DNA of 64,000 nucleotides from contig JACDOA010000001.1 of assembly GCA_017656335.1 (NCBI GenBank), forward strand, positions 248,001 through 312,000, read 5' to 3'. Below the pieces are notes generated by a model. That model searched no databases, was not told where the DNA came from, and worked only from the letters and a program-made list of their open reading frames with translations. The first letter of the stretch is position 1, and every line of letters begins with the position of its first letter. Positions 15,053 through 24,526 of the stretch are shown here, one piece after another. The translations under genes were made by a program, and so were the position numbers. The stretch is from Thermosipho sp. (in: thermotogales). GTDB taxonomy: Bacteria > Thermotogota > Thermotogae > Thermotogales > Fervidobacteriaceae.

Positions 15053-15844
15053 ATGGCAACATTATTGATAACTTTCAGAGAAAGTTTAGAAGCTGCGCTC
15101 ATTGTTGGAATTCTTTTAGCATTTCTTAAAAAAAACGATCTTTCTAGCTTCAAAAAGCAAATTTGGATTGGAGTAATTTTTGGTATTGTGCTAAGTATAA
15201 TTGTTGGGATTATTTTTGTTGTAGCTGGAAATGCTTTTGAAGAAACTGCCGAAAAACTGTTTGAAGGTATTGTATCACTTATAGGAGCATTTCTTATTTC
15301 AACACTTATTCTTTGGTTAAATAAGAATAAATCTTTAAAAACTCACTTAGAAGGCAAATTGAATAATTTGATTATATCTCGTAATTTTGGCAAAGTTTTG
15401 TTATTTGTTACTCTTTTAAATATTCTCCGCGAAGGTTTTGAAACCGTTATATTCCTATATTCAATACCCGGTGAAAATTATTCTTTCTTTTTTACAGGTA
15501 TTCTTGGAATAGCTATTGCCATTATTCTTGCTTATCTTCTATTTAAAGGTTTTGTAAAACTGAAACTTTCTAATCTTTTTAAAATTACTAATTTCCTGCT
15601 TATCTTATTTGCGGGCGGTTTAGTCGCATATGGAATTCATGAACTTCAGGAGGCAAATGTTATACCTACAATAATTGAACACGTGTATGATATCAATTGG
15701 CTAATTAACGAAAAAGGAACTCTTGGCAGTATTCTGAAAGGATTACTTGGATATAATGGAAATCCATCATTAATCGAAATAATAGCATACTGGACATATA
15801 TAATTCCTTCTTTGTTTCTTTTATTCTTAAAAAAAGAACATTAA
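15053..15844 (+). CDS. FTR1/EfeU-family high-affinity iron permease
   Basis: The 263-residue integral membrane protein has about seven helices. It carries both REXXE-type iron-binding motifs of the FTR1 family: RESLEA in the first helix (MATLLITFRESLEAALIVGI) and REGFET in the fourth (LLNILREGFETVIFLYS). The ATG at 15053 follows AGGAGTGTGAAT and gives the usual N-terminus. No EfeO or EfeB partner gene lies beside it, so it may work with a partner elsewhere or alone. Ferric or ferrous substrate cannot be told from sequence. It has its own promoter, dyad and terminator. Confidence 0.88.
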   Translation: MATLLITFRESLEAALIVGILLAFLKKNDLSSFKKQIWIGVIFGIVLSIIVGIIFVVAGNAFEETAEKLFEGIVSLIGAFLISTLILWLNKNKSLKTHLEGKLNNLIISRNFGKVLLFVTLLNILREGFETVIFLYSIPGENYSFFFTGILGIAIAIILAYLLFKGFVKLKLSNLFKITNFLLILFAGGLVAYGIHELQEANVIPTIIEHVYDINWLINEKGTLGSILKGLLGYNGNPSLIEIIAYWTYIIPSLFLLFLKKEH

Positions 15845-15850
15845 AAAGAT

Positions 15851-15880
15851 AAGCCACCTTAAGAAAAAGGTGGCTTTTTT
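15851..15880 (+). terminator. Terminator after the FTR1 gene
   Basis: AAGCCACCTT (15851-15860) pairs with AAGGTGGCTT (15867-15876), followed by TTTT. The stem is nearly the same as that at 54305-54330. Confidence 0.85.
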
Positions 15881-15974
15881 ATCATTATTTAAATTAGTTT
15901 TAAAGTTTACAAAAACATATAATAAAAAATTTGATTTCGACCACTTTACATGCTTTATATAGTTAAGCAGATTT

Positions 15975-17678
15975 TTATCTTAAATATTCACTTTTCATTT
16001 CATTTAACGAAGCTAGAATTTCATTTAAATCTGCACTAACTACTCTCTTTTTCCCAGTTCTATCTTTTAACTCAACTTGTCCATTTTTGTATAATTTACC
16101 AATAGTTATTCTTATTGGAAAACCAATTAAATCTGCATCTTTAAATTTGACACCAGGTGAAACCTCCCTATCATCAATAATAACGTCAATATTATTTTTG
16201 ATCAGAAAATCATAAAGCTTTTCAGAAAATTCCTTTTCCAACTGCTTTCCAACAATTGTTATAACGACTTCAAAAGGAGCCACTGAAATTGGCCAGATTA
16301 TTCCATTTTCATCATGTAACTGTTCTACAACTGCTCCTAAAGTTCTAGAAATACCCCATCCGTAACATCCCATGATAAATGGCTTCATCTTACCATCTTT
16401 GTCCATATATTTTACATCCATTGTTTCAGAATATTTTGTTCCTAACTTGAAAATATGTCCTAGTTCAATACCTTTTTCTCCCTTTAAAGGTTTGCCGCAC
16501 ACAGGGCAAGGATCGCCAGGTTGAACAACTATTAAATCAGTCCATTCTTTTATTTCAAAATCTCTACCATAATTTACATTTATATAATGATGGTCTTTCT
16601 TCATTCCGCCTACTACAAAATTTTTCATGTATTTAACTCCATTGTCAGCAATTATCCTTACCTTTTTCAAATCAACAGGGCCAAGAAAACCAATTGGAAC
16701 CCCAAATTCTGCTAAAATTTCATCTGGTAGAGCCATTTGAAGAGACTGATCATTTAAATATGCTTTCAATTTCTCAAAATTTAATTCTTTATCTCCAGGA
16801 ACAAGTGCCATAACAAAACCTTCTCTACCTTTGAAAATCAAAGATTTTACAATTCTTCTAACGTCAACATTTAGGAAGTCAGCCACCTGTTCAACTGTTC
16901 TAACATTTGGAGTATAAACCAGTTCAATTTCTTTCTCGTCTTCGTCGTACTTTGGATAATCCCCCTTGTATGGTACCCTCTCATCACTTCCAGCATATCC
17001 ACATTCACAATACAAAATGTTGCTTTCACCAGAATTTGCAAAAGCAACAAATTCATGAGACTCACTTCCACCAATAGCACCAGATGAAGCTTCAATAATT
17101 GTGTATCTTAAGCCCACACGTTCCATTATTTTTGAATAAGCTTCTTTAAATTTTAAATAAGTATCGTTCAAAGATTCCCATGAATCATGAAAGCTATATG
17201 CATCTTTCATAATAAATTCTCTAGCCCTTAAAACTCCAAATCTTGGTCTTATTTCATCTCTATATTTATTTGCTATTTGATATAAAGATAAGGGTAATTG
17301 TTTATAAGATGTAAGCTCATTTTTAATTAATTCTGTAACAAGTTCTTCATGGGTGGGACCCAACGTAAAATCTCTGTTATGCCTATCTTTCAATTTCATC
17401 ATTTCAGGTCCATAATCATCCCATCTTCCACTTTTTTGCCAAAGTTCTGCAGGTTGAACTATTGGCATCAAAATTTCTTGCGCACCAATTCTATTCATTT
17501 CTTCTCTTACAATATTTTCTATTTTTAAAAGTGTTTTCCTAGCAAGTGGTAAATAAGTATAAATTCCTGCAGCAATTTTTCTGACAAATCCAGCTCTTTG
17601 CAATAAAGCTTGACTGGGAATTTCTGCGTCAGCAGGATTTTCTCTCAAGGTTGGTGCATAAAGTTGAGAAAACCTCAT
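15975..17678 (-). CDS. proS: Prolyl-tRNA synthetase (bacterial type)
   Basis: ProS charges tRNA(Pro). The 567-residue enzyme has the class II motifs ([20 protein letters not shown] as motif 2, [17 protein letters not shown] as motif 3), the bacterial editing insertion between them (residues about 220-400, including [20 protein letters not shown] and a CPVCG region), and a C-terminal anticodon domain ([14 protein letters not shown]). Starting at the ATG 17678, preceded by GGAGGTGAACGA, gives the normal [14 protein letters not shown]-terminus. It overlaps the end of cysS by 4 bases (ATGA) and is the last gene of a three-synthetase operon. Confidence 0.97.
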   Translation of the reverse strand: MRFSQLYAPTLRENPADAEIPSQALLQRAGFVRKIAAGIYTYLPLARKTLLKIENIVREEMNRIGAQEILMPIVQPAELWQKSGRWDDYGPEMMKLKDRHNRDFTLGPTHEELVTELIKNELTSYKQLPLSLYQIANKYRDEIRPRFGVLRAREFIMKDAYSFHDSWESLNDTYLKFKEAYSKIMERVGLRYTIIEASSGAIGGSESHEFVAFANSGESNILYCECGYAGSDERVPYKGDYPKYDEDEKEIELVYTPNVRTVEQVADFLNVDVRRIVKSLIFKGREGFVMALVPGDKELNFEKLKAYLNDQSLQMALPDEILAEFGVPIGFLGPVDLKKVRIIADNGVKYMKNFVVGGMKKDHHYINVNYGRDFEIKEWTDLIVVQPGDPCPVCGKPLKGEKGIELGHIFKLGTKYSETMDVKYMDKDGKMKPFIMGCYGWGISRTLGAVVEQLHDENGIIWPISVAPFEVVITIVGKQLEKEFSEKLYDFLIKNNIDVIIDDREVSPGVKFKDADLIGFPIRITIGKLYKNGQVELKDRTGKKRVVSADLNEILASLNEMKSEYLR

Positions 17679-19087
17679 TCGTTCACCTCCGTATTTTTCT
17701 CCCACTTTGTTCCTTCAGGGGTATCCAGTATTTTAACATTTGAACGTACAAGCGCATCACGAATTTTATCTGCAGCTGTATAATTTTTCTCTTTTCTAAA
17801 TTCTTGACGAACTTTTAAAATTTCTTCAATTATTTTATCTTCATTTGTTTCTTCTTTTAATTTAGATCCACCTTCAAAAATTCCAAGAACATTACCAAAT
17901 ACTCTGGCTATTAAATGATATCTTTTTAATGCTTCTTCATCTTTTCCCTCATCCATTGATTTGTTTAATTCCTTAGCAAGGTCAAAAATTAAAGCAATTG
18001 CTTTTGGAGTATTAAAATCATCCTCAAGTGCTTCTATAAATTTCTGTTCCATTTCTACCATATAGTGATCTCTTTTAGGTACCAACGGATATGGATATTT
18101 TTCTTCAAATCTATTCAAAGATTTAATAACTTTTGTTGCTGCTTTTTTATTATCCAAAAGAATATTATCAGAAAATTCAATAGGAGTTCTATAATGTTTT
18201 GATAATAAAAATAATTTTAAAGCTTCTTTTCCATATCTTTTAACTGCCTCTCTAACCAAAAAAACATTTCCTATGGATTTACTCATCTTATCACCACGAG
18301 TTATTATCATTCCATTATGCATCCAATATTTAGCAAAAGGTTTATCAGTTAAGGCTTCGCTTTGGGCTTTTTCATCCTCATGATGGGGAAAAATTAAATC
18401 TTCTCCACCAGCATGAATGTCAAAGGTATCACCCAGTAATTTTTGAGACATAACTGAACATTCAATATGCCATCCCGGCCTTCCACAACCCCACGGACTT
18501 TCCCAGCTAGGTTCACCTGGTTTTACAGCCTTCCACAAAGCAAAATCAAGTTGGTCTTTTTTTAAAGAACTTACTTCTACTCTTGCTCCTGAAATCAACT
18601 CTTCTATTTTTTTTCCTGAAAGTTCGCCATATTTTTCAAATTTTCTAACACTAAAATACACATCACCGTTATCTGCAACATATGCATATCCTTTTGATAT
18701 AAGTTTATTCACAGCTTCAATTATCTCATTAACATAATCTGTTGTTCTTGGGTGAAAGTTTGCTGCTCTTATTCCAAGATTTTGAGCATCTCTCCAATAT
18801 TCTGCAATAAACGTATCAGCAACATCTTTAAAATCGACTCCCCATTCATTTGCTTCATTGATTATCTTATCATCTATATCAGTAAAATTTTGAACCATTA
18901 TCACTTTATAACCTCTATATTCTAGAAATCTTCTAAATGCATCAAATACAACTGCTGGTCTAGCATTACCAACATGAATGTAATTATAAACAGTAGGTCC
19001 ACAAACATACATCTTAACAACACCAGGTTCAATTGTTTTTAATTCCTCTTTTTTACCAGTAGCGGTATTCGTGATATAAATAGCCAT
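17675..19087 (-). CDS. cysS: Cysteinyl-tRNA synthetase
   Basis: CysRS of 470 residues. The zinc site cysteine is in [18 protein letters not shown], which also holds the HIGH-like motif; the other ligands are in [10 protein letters not shown] and [12 protein letters not shown]. The KMSKS loop is [10 protein letters not shown]. The start follows AGGTGATGAT. It sits 4 bases after gltX and overlaps proS, so gltX-cysS-proS are very likely co-transcribed. Confidence 0.97.
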   Translation of the reverse strand: MAIYITNTATGKKEELKTIEPGVVKMYVCGPTVYNYIHVGNARPAVVFDAFRRFLEYRGYKVIMVQNFTDIDDKIINEANEWGVDFKDVADTFIAEYWRDAQNLGIRAANFHPRTTDYVNEIIEAVNKLISKGYAYVADNGDVYFSVRKFEKYGELSGKKIEELISGARVEVSSLKKDQLDFALWKAVKPGEPSWESPWGCGRPGWHIECSVMSQKLLGDTFDIHAGGEDLIFPHHEDEKAQSEALTDKPFAKYWMHNGMIITRGDKMSKSIGNVFLVREAVKRYGKEALKLFLLSKHYRTPIEFSDNILLDNKKAATKVIKSLNRFEEKYPYPLVPKRDHYMVEMEQKFIEALEDDFNTPKAIALIFDLAKELNKSMDEGKDEEALKRYHLIARVFGNVLGIFEGGSKLKEETNEDKIIEEILKVRQEFRKEKNYTAADKIRDALVRSNVKILDTPEGTKWEKNTEVNE

Positions 19088-19091
19088 ATCA

Positions 19092-20513
19092 TCACCTCAA
19101 ATGTTTTTGTAACCTGCTTATAAGTTTTTGTTTCCCTAACAAATAAACTATATCAATAAGCTCAGGACCTTCCTCTCTACCAGTAAGAGCAATTCTAAGA
19201 TTCATATAAAATTCTTTGCCCTTTACTTTGCTACCTTTCATCGCATTTTTAAAAGCTTGATAAATTTTTTGTTCATTCCATTCTTCAATTTTGTTTATTT
19301 CTTCAATAAGTTTTTTATAAACCTCTTTTACTTCCTCAGATAAACTTATATTTACTTCAGGTTCTATAAAGAAAAATTCAATCAAATGTGGAATATCAAT
19401 TAATTCTTCCACCCTATCTTTTATAGCATTTAAAAGTCTTACAAACCACTTTTTATCTTTATCTATTTCTTCTTCTGAAACAAATTTCATAAGGTATGGT
19501 TTTGACACTTTTAATATTCCTTCTTCATCTAAATTTCTGAAGTGTTCTGCGTTCATCCATTTCAACTTTTTAGGATCAAAAATTGCAGGATTTTTACCAA
19601 GTCTATCCAGAGAAAATACACTTATCATTTCTTCCATGGTCATTATTTCTTTACCTTCAGGATGAGACCAACCAAGTAATGCTAAGAAATTAACAACAGC
19701 TTGAGGTAAATAACCTCTTTCTCTAAATTCTTCAACTGAAGTAGCTCCGTGTCTTTTACTTAATTTTTTTGCATCAGGTCCTAAAATCATTGAAACATGT
19801 CCAAATTGAGGAATTTCCCAGCCAAGAGCCTCATACAATGCTATTTGCTTAACAGTATTAGATAAATGATCGTCTCCACGAATTACATGAGTAATTTTCA
19901 TTAAATAATCATCAATAACACAAGCAAAATTGTAAATAGGAACTCCATTACTTCTTATTATTGCAAAATCTCCAACAGTTCCTTCTTTAAAAGTAACCTC
20001 ACCTTTGACAATATCATTTAATACATACTCTTTTCTCGGCATAGAAAAATAAATTGCAGGCTTTAATCCTTTTTCCTCGTATTCTTTTTTTCTTTCTGGA
20101 GTTGTAAATTTTTCAAGCATTTCTCTTGTATAGTGTGGAGCTTTTCTTTTTGCCAAAAGTTCTTCTCTTAATTTTTCAATTTCTTCAGGATAAGCATAAA
20201 CCTCATAAGCTTTACCTTCTTCAATCAATCTATTTGCATATTTATGATATATTTCAAGCCTCTCACTTTGTCTATAAGGCCCATATTCTCCTCCCACATC
20301 TGGACCTTCGTCCCATTCAAGTCCCAGCCATTTTAGGGCATTTATTAATCCTTCTTCGAATTCTTTTTCAGACCTTTCAATATCTGTATCTTCAATTCTT
20401 AAAATAAATTTTCCTTTCATCCTTCGTGCGTATAAAAAATTAAATAAAGCAGTTCTTGCACCTCCCACATGTAAATATCCTGTAGGACTAGGTGCAAACC
20501 TCAATCTAACCAT
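19092..20513 (-). CDS. gltX: Glutamyl-tRNA synthetase
   Basis: Class I synthetase of 473 residues with HIGH motif [20 protein letters not shown], the RIEDTD signature, [11 protein letters not shown] and the KMSKS equivalent [12 protein letters not shown]. Some Thermotogota carry two GluRS copies, one specialised for tRNA(Gln); from this sequence alone I cannot say which type this is. No GatCAB genes are nearby. It is the first gene of the synthetase operon, with GGAGGTGTATCA before the ATG. Confidence 0.96.
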   Translation of the reverse strand: MVRLRFAPSPTGYLHVGGARTALFNFLYARRMKGKFILRIEDTDIERSEKEFEEGLINALKWLGLEWDEGPDVGGEYGPYRQSERLEIYHKYANRLIEEGKAYEVYAYPEEIEKLREELLAKRKAPHYTREMLEKFTTPERKKEYEEKGLKPAIYFSMPRKEYVLNDIVKGEVTFKEGTVGDFAIIRSNGVPIYNFACVIDDYLMKITHVIRGDDHLSNTVKQIALYEALGWEIPQFGHVSMILGPDAKKLSKRHGATSVEEFRERGYLPQAVVNFLALLGWSHPEGKEIMTMEEMISVFSLDRLGKNPAIFDPKKLKWMNAEHFRNLDEEGILKVSKPYLMKFVSEEEIDKDKKWFVRLLNAIKDRVEELIDIPHLIEFFFIEPEVNISLSEEVKEVYKKLIEEINKIEEWNEQKIYQAFKNAMKGSKVKGKEFYMNLRIALTGREEGPELIDIVYLLGKQKLISRLQKHLR

Positions 20514-20632
20514 TGATACACCTCCATTTTATCTTAATTTATCTTTGCTAAATTATACCACATATTACTAAAAGTATATTTTTCCTCTCTTTAAAATAAT
20601 ATCACAATTAATGTTACAAATATATGTAAAAT

Positions 20633-20654
20633 GCAGAGAGTATATACTCTCTGC
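20633..20654. repeat. Perfect 22-bp palindrome in an otherwise empty gap
   Basis: GCAGAGAGTAT (20633-20643) is followed directly by its reverse complement. It lies in the 227-base gap between gltX and the copper operon. On the minus strand it is followed by a short T-rich stretch (ATTTTACAT), so it may be a weak terminator for the copper operon; a dimeric-protein binding site is the alternative. Confidence 0.55.
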
Positions 20655-20740
20655 GTGAAAAATGAGATAAGTAAACTAAAGGTTTTCAAAACATAATTTT
20701 AATTTTTATCATTTAGTAACCACAAAATACATTTAATTTT

Positions 20741-20944
20741 CTATTGCTCAATAAGTTTTTTTCTTCTAAGATACTCTTCTTCACTAATTTCATCGTTAGC
20801 AAACTTCTCATTTAGAATTTTTAATGCTTTACTTTTTGCATCATCTCCATCATTCTGAAAAATTCTTAATTTTTTTAATATATTTTCATCTTTCAGTAAA
20901 TACCAAACTATAAAAATGAATCCTAACATAAAGAAAAACATCAT
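20741..20944 (-). CDS. Short SHOCT-domain membrane protein
   Basis: A 67-residue protein with one N-terminal membrane helix (MMFFFMLGFIFIVWYLL) and a C-terminal SHOCT motif (KALKILNEKFANDEISEEEY followed by LRRKKLIE). SHOCT domains are short two-helix modules often placed at the ends of membrane or nucleic-acid-binding proteins; their exact role is unclear. It is the last gene of the copper operon and resembles its upstream neighbour in the C-terminal 35 residues, suggesting a duplication. Confidence 0.75.
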   Translation of the reverse strand: MMFFFMLGFIFIVWYLLKDENILKKLRIFQNDGDDAKSKALKILNEKFANDEISEEEYLRRKKLIEQ

Positions 20945-21040
20945 TTTATCCTCTCCTTTTCTTTTTATTAATTTCTCATTTAAAGTTTACAAAAGAGTAC
21001 TTATAATAGCTTTCATCAACTTTAATTAACAATTCTTTAG

Positions 21041-21313
21041 CTAATCTTTCATTATAATCTCTTTTTTTCTTAAATATTCTTTCTCATTAATCTCACCTTT
21101 GGCTAGTTTTTCATTTAAAATTTTTAATATTTCTTTTTGAGTATTTTTAGTTTTATTTTCTTTTGAAGTTACTTTATGAACACTTTTATAAATGATGTAC
21201 ACCACAAATATAAACAGTAAAGTTATAAATACAACACCAATAAAATAACCAAACATTCCATATCCAAAAAAACCATAAGGTCCAAAACCACACCAACCTA
21301 AACCATGAAACAT
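21041..21313 (-). CDS. Gly/Phe-rich SHOCT-domain membrane protein
   Basis: The 90-residue protein starts with an unusual Gly/Phe/Tyr-rich stretch (MFHGLGWCGFGPYGFFGYGM), continues into a membrane helix (GVVFITLLFIFVVYIIY) and ends in a SHOCT motif (EILKILNEKLAKGEINEKEY). The early His, Cys and Met residues could bind copper, which would suit its place behind copA (inference). It is 22 bases after the preceding gene. Confidence 0.75.
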   Translation of the reverse strand: MFHGLGWCGFGPYGFFGYGMFGYFIGVVFITLLFIFVVYIIYKSVHKVTSKENKTKNTQKEILKILNEKLAKGEINEKEYLRKKEIIMKD

Positions 21314-21334
21314 AATTTTTCCTCCTTTTCCTTA

Positions 21335-21565
21335 TTATTCATTCTCTAAAATTATTTTCTCAATATAATTTATTTCTTCAACTTTCTCATTTAATTTGTT
21401 TAGAACTTCTTGAGTATCCAATCCTTTATCTAAACAGCTATCCTTTAAGGTTTTCATCTTTGAACAACAAATATCAAAACCTAACTTTGAAATTTCATTA
21501 AATAATCTTTCATCCATTTCCATTATTTCTTTCAGTGTCATATTTTCATTTATCTTGTTAATCAT
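21335..21565 (-). CDS. DUF1858 (ScdA N-terminal-like) small protein
   Basis: The 76-residue protein follows the DUF1858 pattern: an N-terminal MTLKEIMEMDERLFNEISKL, a FDICCS cysteine pair, and a second cysteine region KDSCLDKGLDTQEVLNKLNE. Such domains occur alone or at the start of iron-sulfur repair and hybrid-cluster-type proteins. The ATG at 21565 is chosen because GGGAGGTGAT precedes it. In a copper operon a cysteine-bearing helper could act in metal binding or cluster protection (inference). Confidence 0.65.
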   Translation of the reverse strand: MINKINENMTLKEIMEMDERLFNEISKLGFDICCSKMKTLKDSCLDKGLDTQEVLNKLNEKVEEINYIEKIILENE

Positions 21566-21587
21566 AAAATCACCTCCCATATAAAAT

Positions 21588-21785
21588 TTAATCTTTCTTA
21601 ATTAAACATTTAAATTCATCCAAAGTATCTGCAACAATTATTTTCCCATCTTTGACAACAAAAAGCTCTCTGGTACCACAACATATTTCGCATTTATCCA
21701 CGCAATCTTCAATTTGAAGTTCTTCATTTTCAAATATTTTTACTAACTCCTCAAAATTCTTTACGTGTTTGCAAATTCTTATCAT
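21588..21785 (-). CDS. Cysteine-rich small protein, DUF1450-like
   Basis: The 65-residue protein has four cysteines in a tight group (EDCVDKCEICCGTRELFVVK), then DGKIIVADTLDEFKCLIKK. The pattern of a Cys cluster, a short beta stretch and a final helix resembles DUF1450 (YuzB-like) proteins. It is 46 bases downstream of copA and may bind metal or a thiol ligand (inference). Family assignment is moderate because the sequence is short. Confidence 0.6.
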   Translation of the reverse strand: MIRICKHVKNFEELVKIFENEELQIEDCVDKCEICCGTRELFVVKDGKIIVADTLDEFKCLIKKD

Positions 21786-21831
21786 ATTCTCACTCCCTAC
21801 TTTTCGTATTCAACTCATTTTTCACCTGCAA

Positions 21832-23985
21832 TTATTTATCATATTTTTTTAAATTAATTTTAGAAGAATTCAATATTACAGTTATAGAACTAAATGCCAT
21901 AGCTGCCTCAGCAATCGCTGGATGAAGAAACCCCATCATTGCCATTGGTATAGCAATTATGTTATAGAAAAATGCCCAGAATAAATTTTGCTTTATCACA
22001 CTAAATGTAAGCTTAGAAATCTTTATAGCATCGACTATTTTTGAAATCCCACTTTTTGTAATCACAATATCTGCATTATCAATTGCCAAATCTGTACCTG
22101 TTCCAATAGCTATCCCAACGTCCGCTCCTTTCAAAGCAGCCGCATCGTTCATTCCGTCCCCAACCATTAACACCTTATAACCTTCCAACTGGTACTTTCC
22201 AACAATATTTAACTTTTCGTGAGGTTTTACTTCTGCATAAAATCTTTCTATTCCAACTTGCTTTGCAACTATTTCTGCCGTCTTTTTATTATCACCAGTT
22301 ATCATAACAGGGACTATCCCCATTTCTTTCAGTACATTTATCGCTTGTTTTGAATCTTCCCTTATAGGATCTGTAATACCTAAATAACCAATGCATTTTC
22401 CATTCTTCCTGATTTCAACTACTGTATAACCCCTACTTAGTAATTCATAGTACTTTGTGTAATCAACAGGTTTACCAATAAAGTATTCATTACCGTTGAT
22501 CGTTGCTTTTACACCCTCTCCACTTATCTCCTTAATTTCTTTAACTTCAATAAATTCTTCTGATAACTCCGCAATAGCTTTTGCAAGTGGATGATTTGAA
22601 TGCTTTTCAATTGAAGCAACAATATTTAACATTCGTTGATCAAGATTATGCTTAACTACCTTAGGATTTCCTTCAGTTATAGTACCTGTTTTGTCCATAA
22701 GGACTGTCTTAATTTCTTTCATTGTTTGAATTGCTTCTGCATTTCTAATTAATAATCCTTTTTTAGCTGCCAAGCCCGTTCCAGTGACCAAAGCCATAGG
22801 AGTTGCCAAACCTAATGCACATGGACATGCAATCACAACAGTCGCTACAAATACAAAGATTGCAAATGAGAGAGGATCATTTGTTCTTAAAATCCATGGT
22901 AGAAATTCTCTTGCTTTTTCCACAAGTGGATAGAACCTTTCAAATCCAAAATACCAAAAAACACCACTAAAAACCGCTAAAGAAATTATTCCAGGAACAA
23001 ACCAGTTAGTAATCTTATCTGCTAGAGCTTGAATAGGAACTTTTGCACCTTGCGCTTCTTGAATTAACCCAATCATTTTTGACAAAAATGTATCCTTTCC
23101 AACTTTTGTTGTTTTAATTTTTAATGTTCCCGTCAAATTTAAAGAACCACCAATTACTTCTTCACCAATTGTCTTTTCTCCAGGCATTGATTCACCACTT
23201 ACAACAGATTCATCTATCCCGGACATTCCTTCTATTATTTCTCCATCTATTGGTATCCTTTCTCCAGGTTTTACCAGTACTATCATTCCCTCTTTTACTG
23301 CTTCAATAGGCATTAAAACTTCCTTTTCACCCAAAATTACTCTGGCTTCTTTTGCTTGTAATTTAAGAAGATTTTTAATTTCTTTCGAAGCTTTATCTCT
23401 CAAATAGGATTCAATAAATCTTCCCAAAAGATGGAAAGATACTATCATGGTTCCAATAGCACCAAAAGAAACTATTTCAAAACCTATTAAAGCTAGAATT
23501 GATGTGAACCACGACGTTACAGCTCCAAAAAATATCAATGTATCCATATTTGTATGTTTGTGTGTCAATGCAATCCAGGCACCTCTAATAGTATCTCGAC
23601 CGGCATAAAATGTGACAATTGCTCCACCAAATACTTCCATAATTGTAAAATACGGAATTTTAGTGATAAACATATCAATGATCATTAATATTGAAATAGG
23701 AATAGTAAAAAACAATGCGATAATTAAATTTTTCTTACTTCTTCTATATCTCTTTTCTTCGATCATCTCTGGGGACTCCTCCGAAACTCTATAACCTACA
23801 CTTTCAACAATATCTTTAATTTCCTCTATATCAACTTCATCTCCAATCACAAAACCTGTGTTTGTAGCAAGATTTACTGCGGCAAATTTAACTTTTTCGT
23901 TTTTTTGAAGTGCTTTTTCAATAGTTTTTGCACAATTAGCACATGTCATCCCTGATATGGTGAAGGTTTTCTTTTCTTTAGGCAT
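21832..23985 (-). CDS. copA: Copper-exporting P1B-type ATPase
   Basis: CopA pumps Cu(I) out of the cytoplasm. The 717-residue protein has one N-terminal metal-binding domain (GMTCANC at residues 12-18), then membrane helices, the transport site CPC in VIACPCALGLATPMALVTG, the phosphorylation motif DKTGTITEG, the nucleotide-site HP pair in KHSNHPLAKAI, TGDN, and the hinge VGDGMNDAAALKGADVGIAI. The final helices carry a conserved methionine-rich segment (MAMMGFLHPAIAEAAMAFSS). It starts 16 bases after csoR and is repressed with it. Confidence 0.95.
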   Translation of the reverse strand: MPKEKKTFTISGMTCANCAKTIEKALQKNEKVKFAAVNLATNTGFVIGDEVDIEEIKDIVESVGYRVSEESPEMIEEKRYRRSKKNLIIALFFTIPISILMIIDMFITKIPYFTIMEVFGGAIVTFYAGRDTIRGAWIALTHKHTNMDTLIFFGAVTSWFTSILALIGFEIVSFGAIGTMIVSFHLLGRFIESYLRDKASKEIKNLLKLQAKEARVILGEKEVLMPIEAVKEGMIVLVKPGERIPIDGEIIEGMSGIDESVVSGESMPGEKTIGEEVIGGSLNLTGTLKIKTTKVGKDTFLSKMIGLIQEAQGAKVPIQALADKITNWFVPGIISLAVFSGVFWYFGFERFYPLVEKAREFLPWILRTNDPLSFAIFVFVATVVIACPCALGLATPMALVTGTGLAAKKGLLIRNAEAIQTMKEIKTVLMDKTGTITEGNPKVVKHNLDQRMLNIVASIEKHSNHPLAKAIAELSEEFIEVKEIKEISGEGVKATINGNEYFIGKPVDYTKYYELLSRGYTVVEIRKNGKCIGYLGITDPIREDSKQAINVLKEMGIVPVMITGDNKKTAEIVAKQVGIERFYAEVKPHEKLNIVGKYQLEGYKVLMVGDGMNDAAALKGADVGIAIGTGTDLAIDNADIVITKSGISKIVDAIKISKLTFSVIKQNLFWAFFYNIIAIPMAMMGFLHPAIAEAAMAFSSITVILNSSKINLKKYDK

Positions 23986-24001
23986 TCTCTATCACCCCAA
24001 A

Positions 24002-24274
24002 TCATACAACTTTGTTTAAATACTTGATTACTTCTTCAAGTTCTTTTATTTTTGTTTCAACTTCATCTGGATCTTTTGAATTTATAGCATTTTTTACACA
24101 AGATTCAAGATGAACATTTAAAACTTGAACATTAGCCTTTTTTAAAAGAGAAATTGCCGCCAAAATTTGTTTTGAAATATCAATACAGTATCTTTCATTC
24201 TCAATCATTCTTATAACAGCATCTATTTGGCCTCTTGCGGTTTTTAAAATATCCAGACTGTCTTTGTGTTTCAT
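24002..24274 (-). CDS. csoR: Copper-sensing repressor CsoR
   Basis: A 90-residue all-helical CsoR/RcnR-family (DUF156) protein. The Cu(I) ligands of true CsoR are present: C30 (ERYCIDISKQ), H55 and C59 (VHLESCV). This C-H-C set favours copper over nickel or formaldehyde sensing. CsoR releases DNA when it binds Cu(I). It is the first gene of the operon with copA, directly behind a CsoR-type palindrome, so it is probably autoregulated. Confidence 0.92.
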   Translation of the reverse strand: MKHKDSLDILKTARGQIDAVIRMIENERYCIDISKQILAAISLLKKANVQVLNVHLESCVKNAINSKDPDEVETKIKELEEVIKYLNKVV

Positions 24275-24335
24275 TTTCTCACCCCTTAATTAGTTATTTA
24301 CTAAACTTTCAACTTTAAAATCTTGTTTTTTGATG

Positions 24336-24354
24336 CCTCCCCCCGTCGGGGGGG
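24336..24354 (-). promoter_or_regulatory. Predicted CsoR operator
   Basis: CCTCCCCCCGTCGGGGGGG is a G/C-run dyad in a very A+T-rich region. CsoR operators known from other bacteria have C-run/G-run arms around a short centre. It lies at the predicted transcription start of csoR, between the -10 box and the gene. Confidence 0.75.
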
Positions 24355-24362
24355 TTAACATA

Positions 24363-24391
24363 ATTATATAATATATTTTTTATCTTGTCAA
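24363..24391 (-). promoter_or_regulatory. csoR-copA promoter
   Basis: Minus-strand TTGACA (24386-24391) and TATAAT (24363-24368) with a 17-base spacer, a consensus promoter. The CsoR-like dyad begins 9 bases downstream of the -10 box. Confidence 0.85.
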
Positions 24392-24444
24392 ATAAGTAAT
24401 TAAATAACTTTTTAAGCCAAAATAAAACTAATTTTTAAAAACTA

Positions 24445-24473
24445 TTGACAAAATTGGATAAAAATGTTATTTT
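24445..24473 (+). promoter_or_regulatory. Promoter for the uracil permease gene
   Basis: TTGACA (24445-24450) with TATTTT (24468-24473) after 17 bases. The -10 box is imperfect. Transcription from it would include the PyrR-type hairpin downstream. Confidence 0.6.
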
Positions 24474-24486
24474 TATTTCGAGTGTA

Positions 24487-24517
24487 CCTTTAAATTGGTC
24501 CAGCGAGGCCAGAAAGG
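24487..24517 (+). promoter_or_regulatory. PyrR-binding-type RNA hairpin that covers the ribosome binding site
   Basis: CCTTT (24487-24491) pairs with AAAGG (24513-24517), and the inner GG/CC stem presents GGTCCAGCGAGGCC. This matches the conserved PyrR-binding loop (UCCAGAGAGGCU) and the spacing of known PyrR hairpins. Because AAAGG is part of the AAAGGAGG ribosome binding site, UMP-bound PyrR would block translation of the permease directly, not by a terminator. Confidence 0.8.
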
Positions 24518-24526
24518 AGGAATAGT

